From positions 51,362,501-51,426,500 of the forward strand of contig NC_090989.1 of assembly GCF_041146395.1 (NCBI RefSeq): a stretch of 64,000 nt of DNA, read 5' to 3'. Below the pieces are notes generated by a model. The model was not told where the DNA came from, did no database searches, and saw only the letters and a list, made by a program, of their open reading frames with translations. This stretch comes from Eulemur rufifrons. Its lineage: Eukaryota > Chordata > Mammalia > Primates > Lemuridae. Shown in pieces: positions 22,236-34,307 of the stretch (positions are counted from its first letter, which is position 1; each line of letters opens with the position of its first letter). Made by a program: the position numbers and the translations under genes.

Positions 22236-22268
22236 AAAAAAAAAAAAAAAAAGACAGAGAGAGAGATA
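22236..22268 (+). repeat. poly-A followed by (GA)n
   Basis: A 17-base A run (22236-22252) passes into gacagagagagagataag. It may be the tail of a short retroposed fragment, but no body or target duplication could be identified. Confidence 0.7.
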
Positions 22269-22499
22269 AGTAGCCTGAATCTACTTCAAGTTATAGTAGA
22301 TATGCCTGATCAACCAGGCACTTGTGGTTTAGTGCTTCTGACTATTCTTTGAGGACTCATCAGCACAGTAGGAACTGATATGGGCCAATGAAGATCAAAC
22401 ATCCAGTGTGAGGGGGTCACCAAAAGGGGCAGTTAGTCTCTGTGGCTTATCCACTCAGTCACTGCCTTTCCCTTTATCTTATATTAATTACAGTAGGCA

Positions 22500-22950
22500 G
22501 TTTGTTATGGACATTCATACAAAGAAAATAGAATAACACATTAAACCAGCATGTACCCAGAGTCTATCATTGATAAATAATACGTTAGTTTGTATCTCTA
22601 AACAATATCTCTTTAAAATATAAAGACATAGCCTTAATGACAGTGATTACTCAAAAATTTGCATTAGCTCTTTAGTACCATTGAATATTTACTTAATGTT
22701 AAAATTTCTAATCGTCTCATATGTTATTTTTCTTACCACTTATTTGAATCAGGATCAAAATAAGCCTATACATTGCAGTTGGTTGATATGCCCTTTAAGT
22801 CTTTTTTAATCTATAAGAATCTCCGTCAATTTTATTTTCTCACTTGTAACGTAAATGTTGGGGGGGAGGAACCTAGCTGCTGATTGCATCCCTGTAGTGT
22901 CATTTGACATGCTCATCAATCATCTCTATTTTCATTAAATTAGAACTTAG
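22500..22950. repeat. old L1M-type 3' UTR fragment
   Basis: The words ttgaatcaggatcaaaataa, gttggttgatatgcccttta, agtcttttttaatctataag and gctgattgcatccctgtagt are diagnostic of a common old mammalian L1 3' UTR class. The orientation relative to the consensus is not certain to me. Diverged, non-coding. Confidence 0.55.
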
Positions 22951-23439
22951 ATCTAAAGGCTTCCTCACAAAATCAAGTTTCTCTTTCATTTAATTTGTTT
23001 CTGATAAGATTACTTAATAGGCAAAATGCCATATCAAGAAATACATAAAGTCTTATCATCTCTCTTTTTTGTTATGTTAGCAGCTATAGATGCTTAGTAC
23101 CTAGATTTTAAATCACTTTTAGATGAATCAACCTATATTTTTAACTATCTTTCGAGGAAATCTTACATTCTTATACCACCATCAACTAAATACAGGGAAG
23201 AATCTTTTTTTATGGTATTTCTTCTTCTAGAAAGAAAGAGATTGAAATAAAGAGAAAGAAAGAGGAGGGAGAGAAGGAAAGAGATAGAAATAGAGCACAA
23301 TTTAAAAAAATAGCCATTCTTAGAAATCTTATTTACAGTAATATCTCACAAATTATTTTATTGATGCTATAGAAATCCAATGAGTATAGGCCATTATCTT
23401 GATATACATGCTAAAATATACAGATATTTATATATTTTT
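22951..23439. other. AT-rich sequence with a purine-rich patch
   Basis: A run of agaaagagattgaaataaag and agggagagaaggaaagagat lies at 23230-23300. Nothing else was recognised. Confidence 0.4.
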
Positions 23440-23625
23440 AAGGTCTCATAAGAACTCTGTACTATGAAGATTATTTTGCTGGCTTGTAAATTGTTTCTAT
23501 TTATATCTGCTTATGATGAGATAGAACAGCAGGGACTATGGAAATGTCCCTTTATTAAGGTCACGCAGGAAGTCAGTAGCAGAAATGAGAATGTAGCTAA
23601 TTTACATACTTTGACACCATTTTAC
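23440..23625 (-). repeat. MIR SINE, minus strand
   Basis: The + text aagaactctgtactatgaag, ttattaaggtcacgcaggaa, gtcagtagcagaaatgagaa and actttgacaccattttacat follows reverse-complement MIR order. Diverged. Confidence 0.5.
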
Positions 23626-23929
23626 ATAATATGTTAAAATCTTTCTTAAACTAAGACAAGAAGTACAAACAGAGATACAGAGAAGGGAGAGTTCAAATCA
23701 GGTCAAATGTTTTTTTAAAGATGCTTCAAAGGATAGTTAGTATTTGAGATGGACCTGAAAAGTGACACAAATGTTGAGAGGGAGATTGGAAGGCATTGAA
23801 AAATGGAAGGCAATGGAGTGGAAATGGATAGTGGTCTACTTTGGATAGAGTGTGGTGGACTCAAACTGGGTGAAAAGATTGAGAATGTGGATTGAAGCCA
23901 TATATTAGTAATGAAGTATACTGCCTTTG

Positions 23930-24000
23930 GATGTAGATATTCTAGAGTGTAAATTTTAGTCCAGCCTCTAATTAGCATTGTGACTGTTAGTCTGAGGCCT
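23930..24000 (+). repeat. MIR SINE, plus strand, first part (interrupted)
   Basis: The text tgcctttggatgtagatatt, then taattagcattgtgactgtt corresponds to the MIR 5' half (gactgcctgggttcgaatcc ... cttactagctgtgtgacctt). It continues at 24428. Confidence 0.5.
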
Positions 24001-24427
24001 CTGAGAAGCACATACCAAGACAGAATTAGAAGTGCAAGAGGTTGACTGGGGGAAATGCCTGTGAGGGAAAGTGGGAGGGGGTCAGAGAAGATTGGGAAAG
24101 TTGTCAGACCATCATATACATATACGTCTGACCCATGTGAAGGAGAAGGAAGGAAAGAAGGTGCTAGACTGCAGTGTAACTCAAGAAAATTTCAACAAAG
24201 TTGACAGGGAGCCCTTGAGCCACACTTATTCATCAGAGGAATCTTGTTTCTCCCAGAAATTAGCCTGTATCAATATCCCTGCTGCACTGTGTCATTGGCT
24301 AAGGACAACCATGGGAACTGTTATCTCATGCACACATGGTGGTGCATTTCAGAGCTCAGTAGCTGAAAACATTTTCAATTAAACTCCTCACTGTGAAAGC
24401 CACGTTTTTATGGCTGCCAGAGTGGCC
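24001..24427. mobile_element. unidentified insertion splitting a MIR
   Basis: About 425 bases separate two collinear halves of one MIR, so this segment is very probably a transposed element. It contains gaggttgactgggggaaatg, cctgtgagggaaagtgggag and atgtgaaggagaaggaagga, and ends near tttatggctgccagagtggc. I do not recognise the family. A 103-codon + frame (24071-24382) has no domain. Confidence 0.45.
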
Positions 24428-24560
24428 TTGAGCACCTAACTTTTTGAGTTGCGCTTCTATCCCTTAGCAAGGGGAAATACAAATACTTACTTCACAGGAT
24501 TGTTGACATCCATAGCATACATCCATAAAGTGGATAAAAAATGATAGTAGAGAAGTTGTT
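24428..24560 (+). repeat. MIR SINE, plus strand, second part
   Basis: The text gagcacctaactttttgagt, gcaaggggaaatacaaatac and ttacttcacaggattgttga matches the MIR core and 3' half (ttaacctctctgtgcctcag ... tggggataataatag ... cctcatagggttgttgtgag). It completes the copy started at 23930. Confidence 0.6.
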
Positions 24561-26559
24561 GTGGTTTCTGACATGGCATCAGTGACTGATGCTAATGGTA
24601 AATAAATATAAGGGTAAGGATTTTTATTTAATCGGATTAAAGATCATGGTGTGTATAAAGTCTTCTTAGCCCAAGGAGAAGGCATCATTTCTCATGGGAT
24701 TTAGAGGCTAAGCAGTTTTAAATAAGGAGAGGTTATTATGAGTCTTGTACAGAAGGTATTGAATAAAGAAACATCATCAGAAAACTGTCATATAGATAAG
24801 GTAACATAGTAGGAGGTACCAAGAGCCTAAACTCCAATGTTGGCTATAATCAGGGAAAGGAATGGAAAAATAAGTGAAACACTGAGGAGAATTAATCTGT
24901 GGATAGGACACCTGAATAGATGTGTAGGGCTAGAGGAAAGTAGCAAACTTTATAACGAAGATTTCAAGTTAGTGTCTTGGGAATGTTGATAAGGTGGTTA
25001 AAAAGAAAAGGCTTAAAAAGATTAAAAAGTTTAAGTTTAGACATTTTCAAACCATTTAAATTTTAGATTTTTGAAATTGTGGTATTAGCAGTTTAATCAT
25101 ATCTAAAAACCAAGGTCAGCATCCCAGGCATAAGTTGGATCAGGAATAAATAGACCTTGAATCTAATTGAATATGGAATTCACTTGTGATTAAGGAAATG
25201 AATATAGTTACCAAGAAAGCAAGCACAGAACAGAGTGAAGCAAAAGAAAGCCAAGGCTTTCATACATTCCAGAATTCAGCTGGTAGATAGGGCCAGGCTA
25301 CTGGGAGTCAGCAAAAGTGACTGGAAAGGGAAAGTTAGAGGAAGAAAGAGTGAATTCAGAAATATAGGAGGCAATCAGTGGACACTGGCAGAGAAATATA
25401 TCAAATAAACTTGGACTTTGGTATCAGAATTTAAGAAGATTAAAAGTTATTTGGTGATCTTTGAGAGAAAAAATTCTGAGTATATAAAATGTCACCTATG
25501 TGGAAGAGAGGACACCAAGGATATATTCATTTTTTAAAATTTATGAAGGAAAATGGAAAGTGATAAAACAGTAAGTAGTCTGGAGGCAACAACATTCACA
25601 GAAAGTTGTTTGTTTTACTTCTGGGGATTGTTTGTTGTTCATTATAAGCACATTTTCAGGCAGAAGGAAAGGAAGTGTAATAGTTGGATATGACAAATTA
25701 AAGAAATATACGTAATTTTAAACTTATTTTATAAATCAAAGCCCTAGAGAAGACAGAAAAGTTAATAGGAACACAGCATAAGCAGAAGGATCAACCCTGG
25801 TTTAAGGAAGAATTTCTTTCTGAAAGATAGTAAAATGGAAAAGAGAGAGAGAAACTGTGGAGTGATTTTGGAAATGAAAAAGGTGGAAGATGAATATTTT
25901 TATGAGGAAAGCCTTAGATTTCTCAGTAAATTAGGAAGCAATATCACCACTCCTCTTCTAACTGTTAATATAGTTTCCTTACCTTGGTAAATGCCACTGT
26001 CAAACATCCCATATCACGTTTCCTCTGCTGATGTCCTTAAAATGTCTAGAAGATTTTCTACTAATTCCTGACAGTATTAATGAAATTACTCCATTAAGAT
26101 ACAATTTAGGCTAATATTTTATTGATTTGAATTTATTTAGAGTGAGTCTGATTACTTAGATATCATAGTAATCATCCTGGAAGCATTTGAAAAAAAAGAA
26201 CCCAATTAATGTAATAAATTATTTATTTACTCTTGCAGTCCAGATATAACAAAAGAATCAGTTTAACTCATTAGTGTGGACTTACTAGCTTACTGTCAAA
26301 TGAAGATAAGGCAACAAATAAAAATGTCACCTATAAAACTTTTCTCTAGAAACAGAATTCTGGAAACATGATCATGTAGTTCACATTCACAAAGCTTAGA
26401 ATAAGGATGCATAATGATAGCATTATTGTTATTTTATATTTAGATTAATTCTTACTTTGAAATGAAATGATTTTTAAATAATTTAGACATAGCTAATTTT
26501 GATCCCACATATTCATAAGTGAATACTATTATGCATTAAGTCACTTTATCATCCCTAAG
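24561..26559. other. unique purine-leaning AT-rich sequence
   Basis: About 2 kb with no confident repeat or gene. The + strand is notably rich in ga/aa words (for example ggaagaaagagtgaattcag near 25340), which may reflect old antisense L1 or L2 debris. No open frame of note was seen. Confidence 0.35.
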
Positions 26560-26990
26560 AACTATATTTATTAAGAACAACTGTCAGGAAACTGGTCCAT
26601 TGATCATGTTCCTCCTAGTATATACCTCCAGGAAAACTTGATAGCAGCTATGGAATAGAGGCATAATAAAACAAAGATATTTATAGAGACTTTGGTATAA
26701 CTTTGACCTTTTCAAACAAGAATCACCCTTGCCAGTCTTCACTAGGGTTGAGATCCAACCACGATAAAGTTCAAGTAACAGAAGGAACACGTCAGCTTGA
26801 CAAGATTACCTCTAGTACATTTGTTGTCATAATTTGCAAAACGATATGGCACATTTTTCACTGTCTATTTGACAAATTGGTGGCTTTTTCAAACTTCATT
26901 TCAAATGCCATATATGTGCCCAAAGTCATAAAGTGTCACTGCTTTCCGCTAGTTTTGAAATAAACACTTAAACCTGAATGACATGGGGAA
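26560..26990. other. unique block, weak candidate conserved element
   Basis: No repeat signature was seen. An 86-codon + frame (26703-26963) and a 68-codon minus frame overlap here without recognisable domains. The more complex composition (cttcactagggttgagatcc, aggaacacgtcagcttgaca) stands out from its AT-rich flanks. Confidence 0.25.
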
Positions 26991-27888
26991 TGGAGTTCAA
27001 GCATTTTTTCCTAAAGACTTGATGAGAGAAATGATGCCTGGTAACCCACAAAAATGGTAATGCACACGTGAGAAGTCAGATCTAAAACTCAGGGGGAAAG
27101 GTAGGTACAAATGCCTGAGGAGGTCAATGATGGGGACTGCCTTTCATTTTAGATGGATAATCTTGACATCACTGTTGTCTTTGGCAGATGTCATCAACAC
27201 TACTGCACATTTCTGCCACTACCCTCAGAGAAACTCCCCTTCACTCTTCTGGGAGATGTCTTACAAATATCCAAACAAGCAGTGGTCCAATTAGAATGGG
27301 CATCAGAGTCACAAGAAAGGTGGATTCTGAATCATATCTCTGACATGCCTTAAGGCTTCTTGGGAGAGGAAAAGAGATGTTTCACCTCAATTCTTTTTGT
27401 TTCTTTGCAGTGTTATCACAAATTCCCACAAGAAAATGAAAATAAGTCAATAGCAGCACCTCATGGTCAATAGTGTCTTATTGAAGAAAAAGGTTAATCT
27501 TTATATTAACTTAGAAAAGACATTATGAGCATGTCCCCTTATAAGAGGACATTAGGAGTAGCTGGGCATATATTCTCATTTTGTCTGCTTATCACCTTGA
27601 CAGCTGGTTTCATAGCAACTCTCAGTCTCTGCCCAGGCCCTTCTTCCATGGAGCTAAGAAACTAAAGGCTCTGGAACATCAAAAAATCAGAAGCCAAAAT
27701 GCAGTTTCTTGTATTTGGGATATTATATGTTCTTTTTTCTTAAAATGAAAACACATCTGCAATGGTTCATAATTTATTTTAAAAGAGATGCAGATGGCCT
27801 GATTAAAGGATAGCTATTTGGAATACATCTGGACTGCATTTTACACACACAAATGTACATGTGTATTTTATGCACACATATGTCTGTA

Positions 27889-27896
<8 letters not shown>
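26991..27896. other. unique sequence, nothing recognised
   Basis: No exon, RNA gene or confident repeat. A 66-codon frame at 27153-27353 is domain-free. Confidence 0.4.

Positions 27897-27924
<28 letters not shown>
27897..27924 (+). repeat. (CA)n microsatellite
   Basis: About 13 tandem ca units following tatatata are directly readable. This is a likely polymorphic marker. Confidence 0.97.
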
Positions 27925-29040
27925 TACCACTGAACATCTTAGCTTAGCTAACCCTATGTCATTACCTTTCTGTTTTTCTCATTTCAGATTTAGTAACTAA
28001 GAACCAGTTGACACCCATATGCAATATTTCTTTACTCTATGATGCTCTCGGGGAAGTGGGATTTATGAAACTGCTTTTAAATTATCTTCATTCTTGTTAG
28101 TATATTGAAAAAGAAAAAGGAGAAAAAAAAAAACACTGAGCTACATCAATTCCCACTTTATGGTCCAAATAGTTTGTTGCAAAGTTACTCTAAGACTTCC
28201 TTGGGCTATTTTTAATTTCTTTTGTTTGTAATTATGTTTTTGGCCTTCATATGGTTTTATTAAGTGTAATATTATCTGCTTTGTCTGGCTCCTTAAAGCA
28301 GAAGCTTGACCATAACAAAGTGAGTGTTGAGAAATATTGCTAACAAGATCAAGATATATACACAAATATGTGCTGCCATCAGCTTTCCTCACCACAAGAA
28401 AGTATTTAGGAAAAAGAAGCAGAGTGCCTTGTTCAAAGCCACTGCAAATCCATGGCCACAAATTCCATTATCATTGTTATTTTCAACTCTGTCATCTCTA
28501 CCTTGCCTTTCCCTTTCTTTGATTCTCTTATAATGCTTTCTCTTGTTCTAACTTTATCACAAATTCTTGTTTTTTTTATGGCTTCTTTTGTTTGTTTTTG
28601 TTTCTTTCCACATCTTCTTGTCAATCACAATCTTCTGCATTTTCTTCAAACATGCTATTATTTTTTATTGTCTTACCTTTTCTTCTAATCCTGTTCTTCC
28701 AGCCTAAGGAGATATTTCTTTCTATTTTTTTTTTCCACAGGTGACAGAATTAACTGATTTGTGTTCAACTGGATAGAAAGGGTAACAGAGGGGAGGAGAG
28801 GAGAAGAGAAAAGAGGGAAGGGGAGAAGCATATGGTCCTTTGGCAGTATTTAGCTTCTAACACACAAGAGCGAATCCAACAATATTTGGATCTCCCACAG
28901 GAGGCAGAACATCTTCATCATCAGCTCAGTCCTCGTGTCAGAAGCTCCCTGATATACACACAATTTTACCCAGTTATTCAATTCTAGGTGTCCTTGTGAA
29001 TGGATTTTGCACATCAAATTACAGTCCCAAATCAACTGAC
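27925..29040. other. unique sequence, nothing recognised
   Basis: Several frames of 60-106 codons overlap on both strands at 28141-28690 and are mutually exclusive chance frames. A gagagg-rich purine patch lies at 28789-28830. Nothing else could be assigned. Confidence 0.4.
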
Positions 29041-29517
29041 TTTAAGGTAACAAGATTATTCAGTGAGTCTGACCTATTCATGTGAGCCCTTAGATCTGGG
29101 TCTAGAGGTCAGAGACATACAAAATCAGAGACTCAAAGTCAGAAAGACATGCTGCTGCCATCCTGGAAGAAAACAAATGCTTCTAGGGAACTGGGGTTGA
29201 CCTTTAGGAGCCAAGCGTGTTCCCTGGTCAATGTTTAATAAGAAAATGGGAAATTTCCTACAACTAGAAGAAACTGAATTCTAGCAAAAACCTTAATGAG
29301 CTTGAATGAGGACATTGAGCCTCAGAGCAGAATGACAATGTGACTGACACTTGGTTGCAGCCTTGATTGCAACCCCATGAAACCCTGAACAGAAAACCCA
29401 ACTACACCATGGTCATGTTCCTGACCTACAGAAACTGTAAGATAATATGCTTATATTGTTTTAAGCCACTAATTTTGTGGTAGCTTATAGTATATTAATA
29501 GAAAATTAATGCATTCT
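29041..29517 (+). mobile_element. MLT1-type MaLR LTR, plus strand
   Basis: A nearly complete order of MLT1 blocks is visible: aagattattcagtgagtctg, ttcatgtgagcccttagatc, gggtctagaggtcagagaca, gaaactgaattctagcaaaa, cttaatgagcttgaatgagg, agaaactgtaagataatatg, ttgttttaagccactaattt and tgtggtagcttatagtatat, ending near aaaattaatgca. It is an ancient solo LTR with no internal region next to it. Confidence 0.85.
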
Positions 29518-30380
29518 TCATATACAGATTGTAACATAGGAAGAGCTTATTAGATATATTTGCTGTTTTTTGATCAGGACTTCATCTGCTAAAATTATTT
29601 TTAACAAAGAAAACATTTTCATGATTCCAGAAAGACAGGGAAAAAGATCTCAAAAGATCGTGTTCGGTTGCTTGCTAACGTTATATGTATAGGTGTAGTT
29701 AACATAGATGCTGAAAATAATGTATTACAAGTCTCTTAAATAAAGAATTTAGAACACAGGAATCTGTAATGAACAATTTATTGTTATAACGTCATAAATA
29801 TTCATTGATCTTAACTTTTGGATGCTCAACAAAGGCATTGGAATAGCATGTTTTAAAATTACTATTTCTAAGTGCTTTAATGGAGAGCTTCAACATACTG
29901 TGAAAAGGAGAAAAGCTGGAATCACCAGCATTCCATCTCCTTCTTTCCTATATTTATCGTTAATGGGAGAAATACATGCCCACTATTTGATGACAAGGGA
30001 CAGAATAATGAAACCTGAAGGAGGATTCCATTCTTTGAACATTTTTTCCAGAGTAAAATTTGCTGTTAACAATTGCCTCTCCATTGTACGATATGGGTGG
30101 CATCTAACACTCATTTCCCCCTTTTCTCTTCCGAACAGAAGCCCCTGTACTCAGACATTAACAGTATATCTAGCCCTCAAGAAGGATTTGGATAGGTTTA
30201 AGACAGTTAGCTCATGGCATTCCCTAGAAGGTGAATATGTGAACTAAGTTTTCCTAATTTGACTGAGAAGAAATATTTTCTGTGCTTAAGGGAGAAATCT
30301 CCCCTTTCCTTTCCTGATAGCAGTAAATGAGAATTAGTGTCACTCTGATGGTCACTTACAGCCATCCTAAAAACCCAGGA
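29518..30380. other. unique sequence with the longest + open frame of the first half
   Basis: A 141-codon + frame at 29822-30247 begins inside unique sequence. I recognise no domain, and its composition is not obviously coding. No flanking splice sites or poly-A tail mark it as an exon or processed copy. I treat it as a chance frame. Confidence 0.35.
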
Positions 30381-30384
30381 AAAC

Positions 30385-30601
30385 TGGCCCGGGGACGTAG
30401 CTGATACTAAGGACAACAGAGAGAAAGAAGAAAAGGACCTGAATGCTTGAATTACACTCGGCCTCTAATTACAACACGCCAGGATCCCATCCTGTCTCTG
30501 GACTTCCAGTTCTATTAGGTAATAAATTTCTTTATTGGTTAAGCCACTTTGGAGGGGGTGGTGGTTCTGTTGTCTGAAGCTCAAATATCCTAAAAGATAA
30601 C
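30385..30601 (+). mobile_element. LTR 3' end (MaLR-like), plus strand
   Basis: The text ggtaataaatttctttattg, gttaagccactttggagggg and ggttctgttgtctgaagctc is the 3' end of a MaLR-type LTR (gaggtaataaatttccttat ... tttaagccactttggttggg ... ctgttacttgcagc). The 5' part is unclear. Confidence 0.6.
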
Positions 30602-31479
30602 ATGTGAGATCAACGTTCACTGTCACTATGCTGTTTAAACTTCAGCTGAGCTTTATTCTCAAATGTAAAGCATTTTGAAGTCCTGTAGAATTTCATCTCT
30701 AGTTTCCCAGGCAACTATCACATGTCACTCATGGATGTGCCGAAGCACACAGGTAATATTCCATCTCATCACCTCAATTTTAAACTCAGAGAAAGACAAA
30801 TGAAACGGGTGCCAATAAATCCTTAAGGCTGCAGAGATAAAAGCAAAGCATGAAAATCCAGGAGACAACCATCTATTGTGCTATCTAATCTTCCCCTTTC
30901 CACTCTTTGTTTTCATTTCTCTTTCATAATGCTGCTGTGAGAGATCCACGATAGGTTAAGTCCTTCTTCTGCATTGGTTTCCTGGACACACTTGACCCTC
31001 ACATACAAGAAACACTACCTCCTGCAGAGAAAAGATGCAACAATTCCAAGTCTGTCATATAAGATCCTTTGTTCTCTTTTCCCTACATCACAAGAATAAA
31101 ATTCAATCTTGGACCTAAATAGGTATAATAGACTTTGATATAAGTCATTTAAATGCAAATGCTCTTACTCTATAAACATCTCTTCAATAGGGCTAAATGA
31201 TGAAAATAAAATTGAAAGATTAATTTCTGTCATTATAGTACTGCTGTTCTTCATCATAGGCAGTAAGTTGGAGATGATTTCAGGCCAGAGCTGGTAGCTT
31301 GGTTCATAGTTGCTTTGGATAGTAACTAAATGAGACTTTCATTTACGTCACAGAAGAAAGCTCCCAAGACAAAAAATTCATAAAAACTGAAGATTTCTGC
31401 ATACCCCAAATCTACTCAGCCAGAGACCCCGTGAGTGGGAGTCACCATCCCTCACCTGGCTGGTTCATTAGCTCCGTAC
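30602..31479. other. unique sequence, nothing recognised
   Basis: No confident repeat, exon or RNA gene. Confidence 0.4.
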
Positions 31480-32050
31480 TGGCTTCGTGGATTCCACTCC
31501 TTGCCTGTTATAGTTATTGTCTACATAGTAGCCAGAATAATCCTGTTACACTGAGACAGAACATGTCATTTCTGCTCAAAAACCTCTAACCATTCATCTT
31601 TCTCAGAACATCATGGCCATGAATACCCCATATAATATGACCTCTTTCTAACCTGTTTATATCCTGCCCTTCTCCCCCTCTCAAAGTTCATGCTGTCTTC
31701 CCTGGCCTCCTTGCTGGTGAAAATGCCAAGCGTGCTTCCACTCACCCTCTGCACTTGCATGTCCTCTGCTTGTGAAGCTCTTCCCATGCAACCAGGTCTC
31801 TGTTGCAAAGTCCTCATCTGAGGGTTACTCCCGACCAATCTGTGTAAAACAGCACCCTTTGCATCACTCTCCATCCCCGCACCATCATTTCTTAGTCTTT
31901 CTCCCCCAGAGTATTTGTCATCACTGGACATACTACATAATGGTTCATTGTCTATCATCCCCAACTGGAACGTGAGATCAGGAAATTCCCTTCGCTCATT
32001 GCTATATCCCAGCACCTAGAACAGTGCCTAACACTTGGTAGGAGTTAAAT
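31480..32050 (+). repeat. LINE L2 3' end, plus strand
   Basis: A long collinear L2 3' end: cctctaaccattcatctttc, catgtcctctgcttgtgaag, ctcttcccatgcaaccaggt, ggttactcccgaccaatctg, agagtatttgtcatcactgg, gtctatcatccccaactgga, tcattgctatatcccagcac and ctagaacagtgcctaacact. The open frames on both strands here (134 codons minus, 67 plus) lie in the repeat and are not genes. Confidence 0.85.
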
Positions 32051-33495
32051 AACGCCTTAGTTTTGAGCATTCACCAAGAAGCACATACATTTTAGATTAT
32101 CTCAATTAAAAGCAAACTGAAATCTCCTCACAGAACTATCACTGGCTTTAGTACTTTTCTAGAAACCAATCTCTAGCAAAACAAACAAAAAATATCAAAC
32201 ACAAAAATAAAAGGAACAAACAAAAATTTCACTGAATTTTCTCTAGCATTACATTTAAATACAGTTATAACTGTATAACTGGAGCAAAACAGTATTTATT
32301 CTCCCAAATGCCTCTGTGTTAAAACTAATTAAAATATCCCTTTTGTGGAAAGCTCAAGACCCTATGGTTTCTTAAAGATATTATCTATGAATTACTTGCA
32401 ATTTGATATATTATCAAATAAAAGAAGTTAAAATTTGCATGATAGCACTTCTGGGTACCCTGGCCACAGCTTTCAATTTTCATAGAATTGATTATGCTGT
32501 GATCATTTGGATCTTTCTTGAAGCTCATTCATAGGACATATAGTTAGCATTTTCATAATGTCAATACTCCAGTTAAATTTTGATCATTGAATTCATCTAC
32601 CTAAATAAGAAAATTCAATCTTTTAAATGAGTTAACCTCTCTTCACTTATCCAACAAAATCAGTTCAAATTATGTATTGTCAAGTTACCTAATGTTATCA
32701 TGCTTTCAGAGGTTTGTTTCATTTGAATTTTCAGAGAATTTTAAATACATCTATACATATGTGTATGTATGTATAGATTGATAAATAAGTATAAATATAA
32801 ATATATAGATATACTTATTTATTCTCTATAAAGTCCTCAATTGGACTACTTAAATGTTATTGGGAAAAATTAGAAAGACATGACATGCTGTATTCAATGA
32901 CTAGGGAAAGGATATTTCCATACTGGGGATACCATGCTTAAACGGAATCAATCCAAGTGGAAAGTTGAACTATTTGGGGTGTTCTTTGACTTTTGTCAAT
33001 TCGGAGAGTTTTATAATATTTTCCAAAATTTAACTGCAATCTCCATTTTATCAGTAGACATTCGTCTTACAAAACAGGAAACTACACAGAGCATAGACTC
33101 TTTTGATCTCTCTGAAATTAAAGCTCATGCCCAAAGCAAAAATTTGACCCTAGTCAGTGGGGAAGATACTCCAATAAAAAAACTGTCACAGGAGCCACAC
33201 TGACAGGGGAGAAGCACAGGCTTTATTTCACTTCTAGGATAAATAAATCCAGTGGTATAGATTTCTTTAAATAAATCTATATTATGTTTTTTTAAGCTAT
33301 CGTCTAACACTATAGAGCAAATGAATGAGAAACTTAAGGTTAAGGCTTGAGCTTTCTTTAAACACTAACGCCATTACAAGAATATGTTGTACCTCCAAGT
33401 CCCAAAATAGATGTCAGATAGAGAAGCTGGTGCTCAATGGAATCTAATGTTCAGTGATGAAGTTGACTGGGAGTGTGCATATCCTCATGCACTAA
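32051..33495. other. AT-rich unique sequence with tetranucleotide-like patches
   Basis: A tatgtgtatgtatgtataga and aaatataaatatatagatat patch lies near 32755-32825. An 89-codon frame (32934-33203) has no domain, and part of it may be old MIR debris (aaacaggaaactacacagag). No other feature was seen. Confidence 0.35.
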
Positions 33496-33610
33496 ACTCG
33501 TATTCGTTGACTGATGCCTACTTCATGTTAAGCACTCTTCTAGAGGCAGGGAAACCAAAGTCCTGTCACTCAAGGAATTTATATCCAATTATCTAACAAA
33601 ACCGAAAGGT
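33496..33610 (-). repeat. LINE L2 fragment, minus strand
   Basis: The text ctacttcatgttaagcactc, ttctagaggcagggaaacca and gtcactcaaggaatttatat matches the reverse complement of the L2 tail (ctactatgtgccaggcactg ... catggagcttacattct). Confidence 0.5.
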
Positions 33611-34019
33611 TTAACCAATAGTAGTGCATCAGGAGCCTGTCTCAGGGAAAACAGATGTTAACAGGAGACTTTATCTCATAAGGAACCAACTATAATATAT
33701 CTTGTTTTGCAACATTTTAAAAATTTCCTAAGGATGAAGGGGGTTCGGGGGAGGGGCAGTGTGCTTATAAAAATGCAGCTTCCTTGGCCCCACTTGCCAC
33801 GGAATCAGAATCTGTCCAATTGGAGCTCAGATATGCCTTCTAGTGTTGAGAATTGGAAATGAGCAGAAAAGGGAATAAAAGGAATTTCCAAAACACTCCC
33901 CTCTGCCCTTTCCACTCTTTTTGTCAGTCTGAATTCAAGCCCCTCTGGAGCCTCTCCTCCCTCTAGTTCACAGAGCTGAAAATGTGGTTCAGCTTGATGC
34001 AATAATGATAACTATAATC
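33611..34019. other. unique sequence, nothing recognised
   Basis: Nothing assignable. A short gggggaggggcagtgtgctt patch lies near 33747. Confidence 0.35.
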
Positions 34020-34250
34020 ATCCAAATTGCATATTCCACTCGGCATGGTGCCGCGCGGAGAATTGATGGCCTTGTACAAGGCAGTCATGTATCAAAGCTG
34101 CAGGACCTGTGTAGAATTCTGGAAATGCCAGTGCTCTCCTTCGGTTTATGTTCCCTGTAACCTTGTGGTCTCTCTCAGCCGCTGTACCAAAGAGCATGTA
34201 ATCCATCAAAAGAGAAACATCATAAACTACCCTTCTGCCCTCCAAAGTAC
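34020..34250. other. unique CpG-containing block, candidate conserved element
   Basis: This stretch has unusual complexity for the window: cactcggcatggtgccgcgc, ggagaattgatggccttgta and cagccgctgtaccaaagagc, with several CpGs retained and no repeat match. Open frames occur on both strands (99 codons +, 75 codons -), which can happen in conserved non-coding blocks. Function is unknown. Confidence 0.3.
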
Positions 34251-34251
34251 C

Positions 34252-34307
34252 TTTCTCTCTCTCTCTCTCTCTTTTTTTTTTTTTTTGTTTTTTGTTTTTT
34301 TTTTCAC
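34252..34307 (+). repeat. (TC)n followed by T-rich tract
   Basis: Ten tandem ct units pass into t-runs with interspersed g (ttttgttttttgtttttttt). Open frames crossing it have a phenylalanine/leucine-rich end that is repeat-encoded. Confidence 0.95.

Noticed and set aside
27897..27924. CA run as a regulatory Z-DNA element
   Set aside because: Ordinary microsatellite with no promoter or gene nearby, so no support for a function.
29822..30247. 141-codon + frame as an exon or small gene
   Set aside because: No recognisable domain, no flanking splice consensus that stands out, no poly-A tail of a processed copy. The length is compatible with chance in 64 kb.
31611..32015. 134-codon minus frame as a gene
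   Set aside because: It is antisense to a clear L2 3' end.
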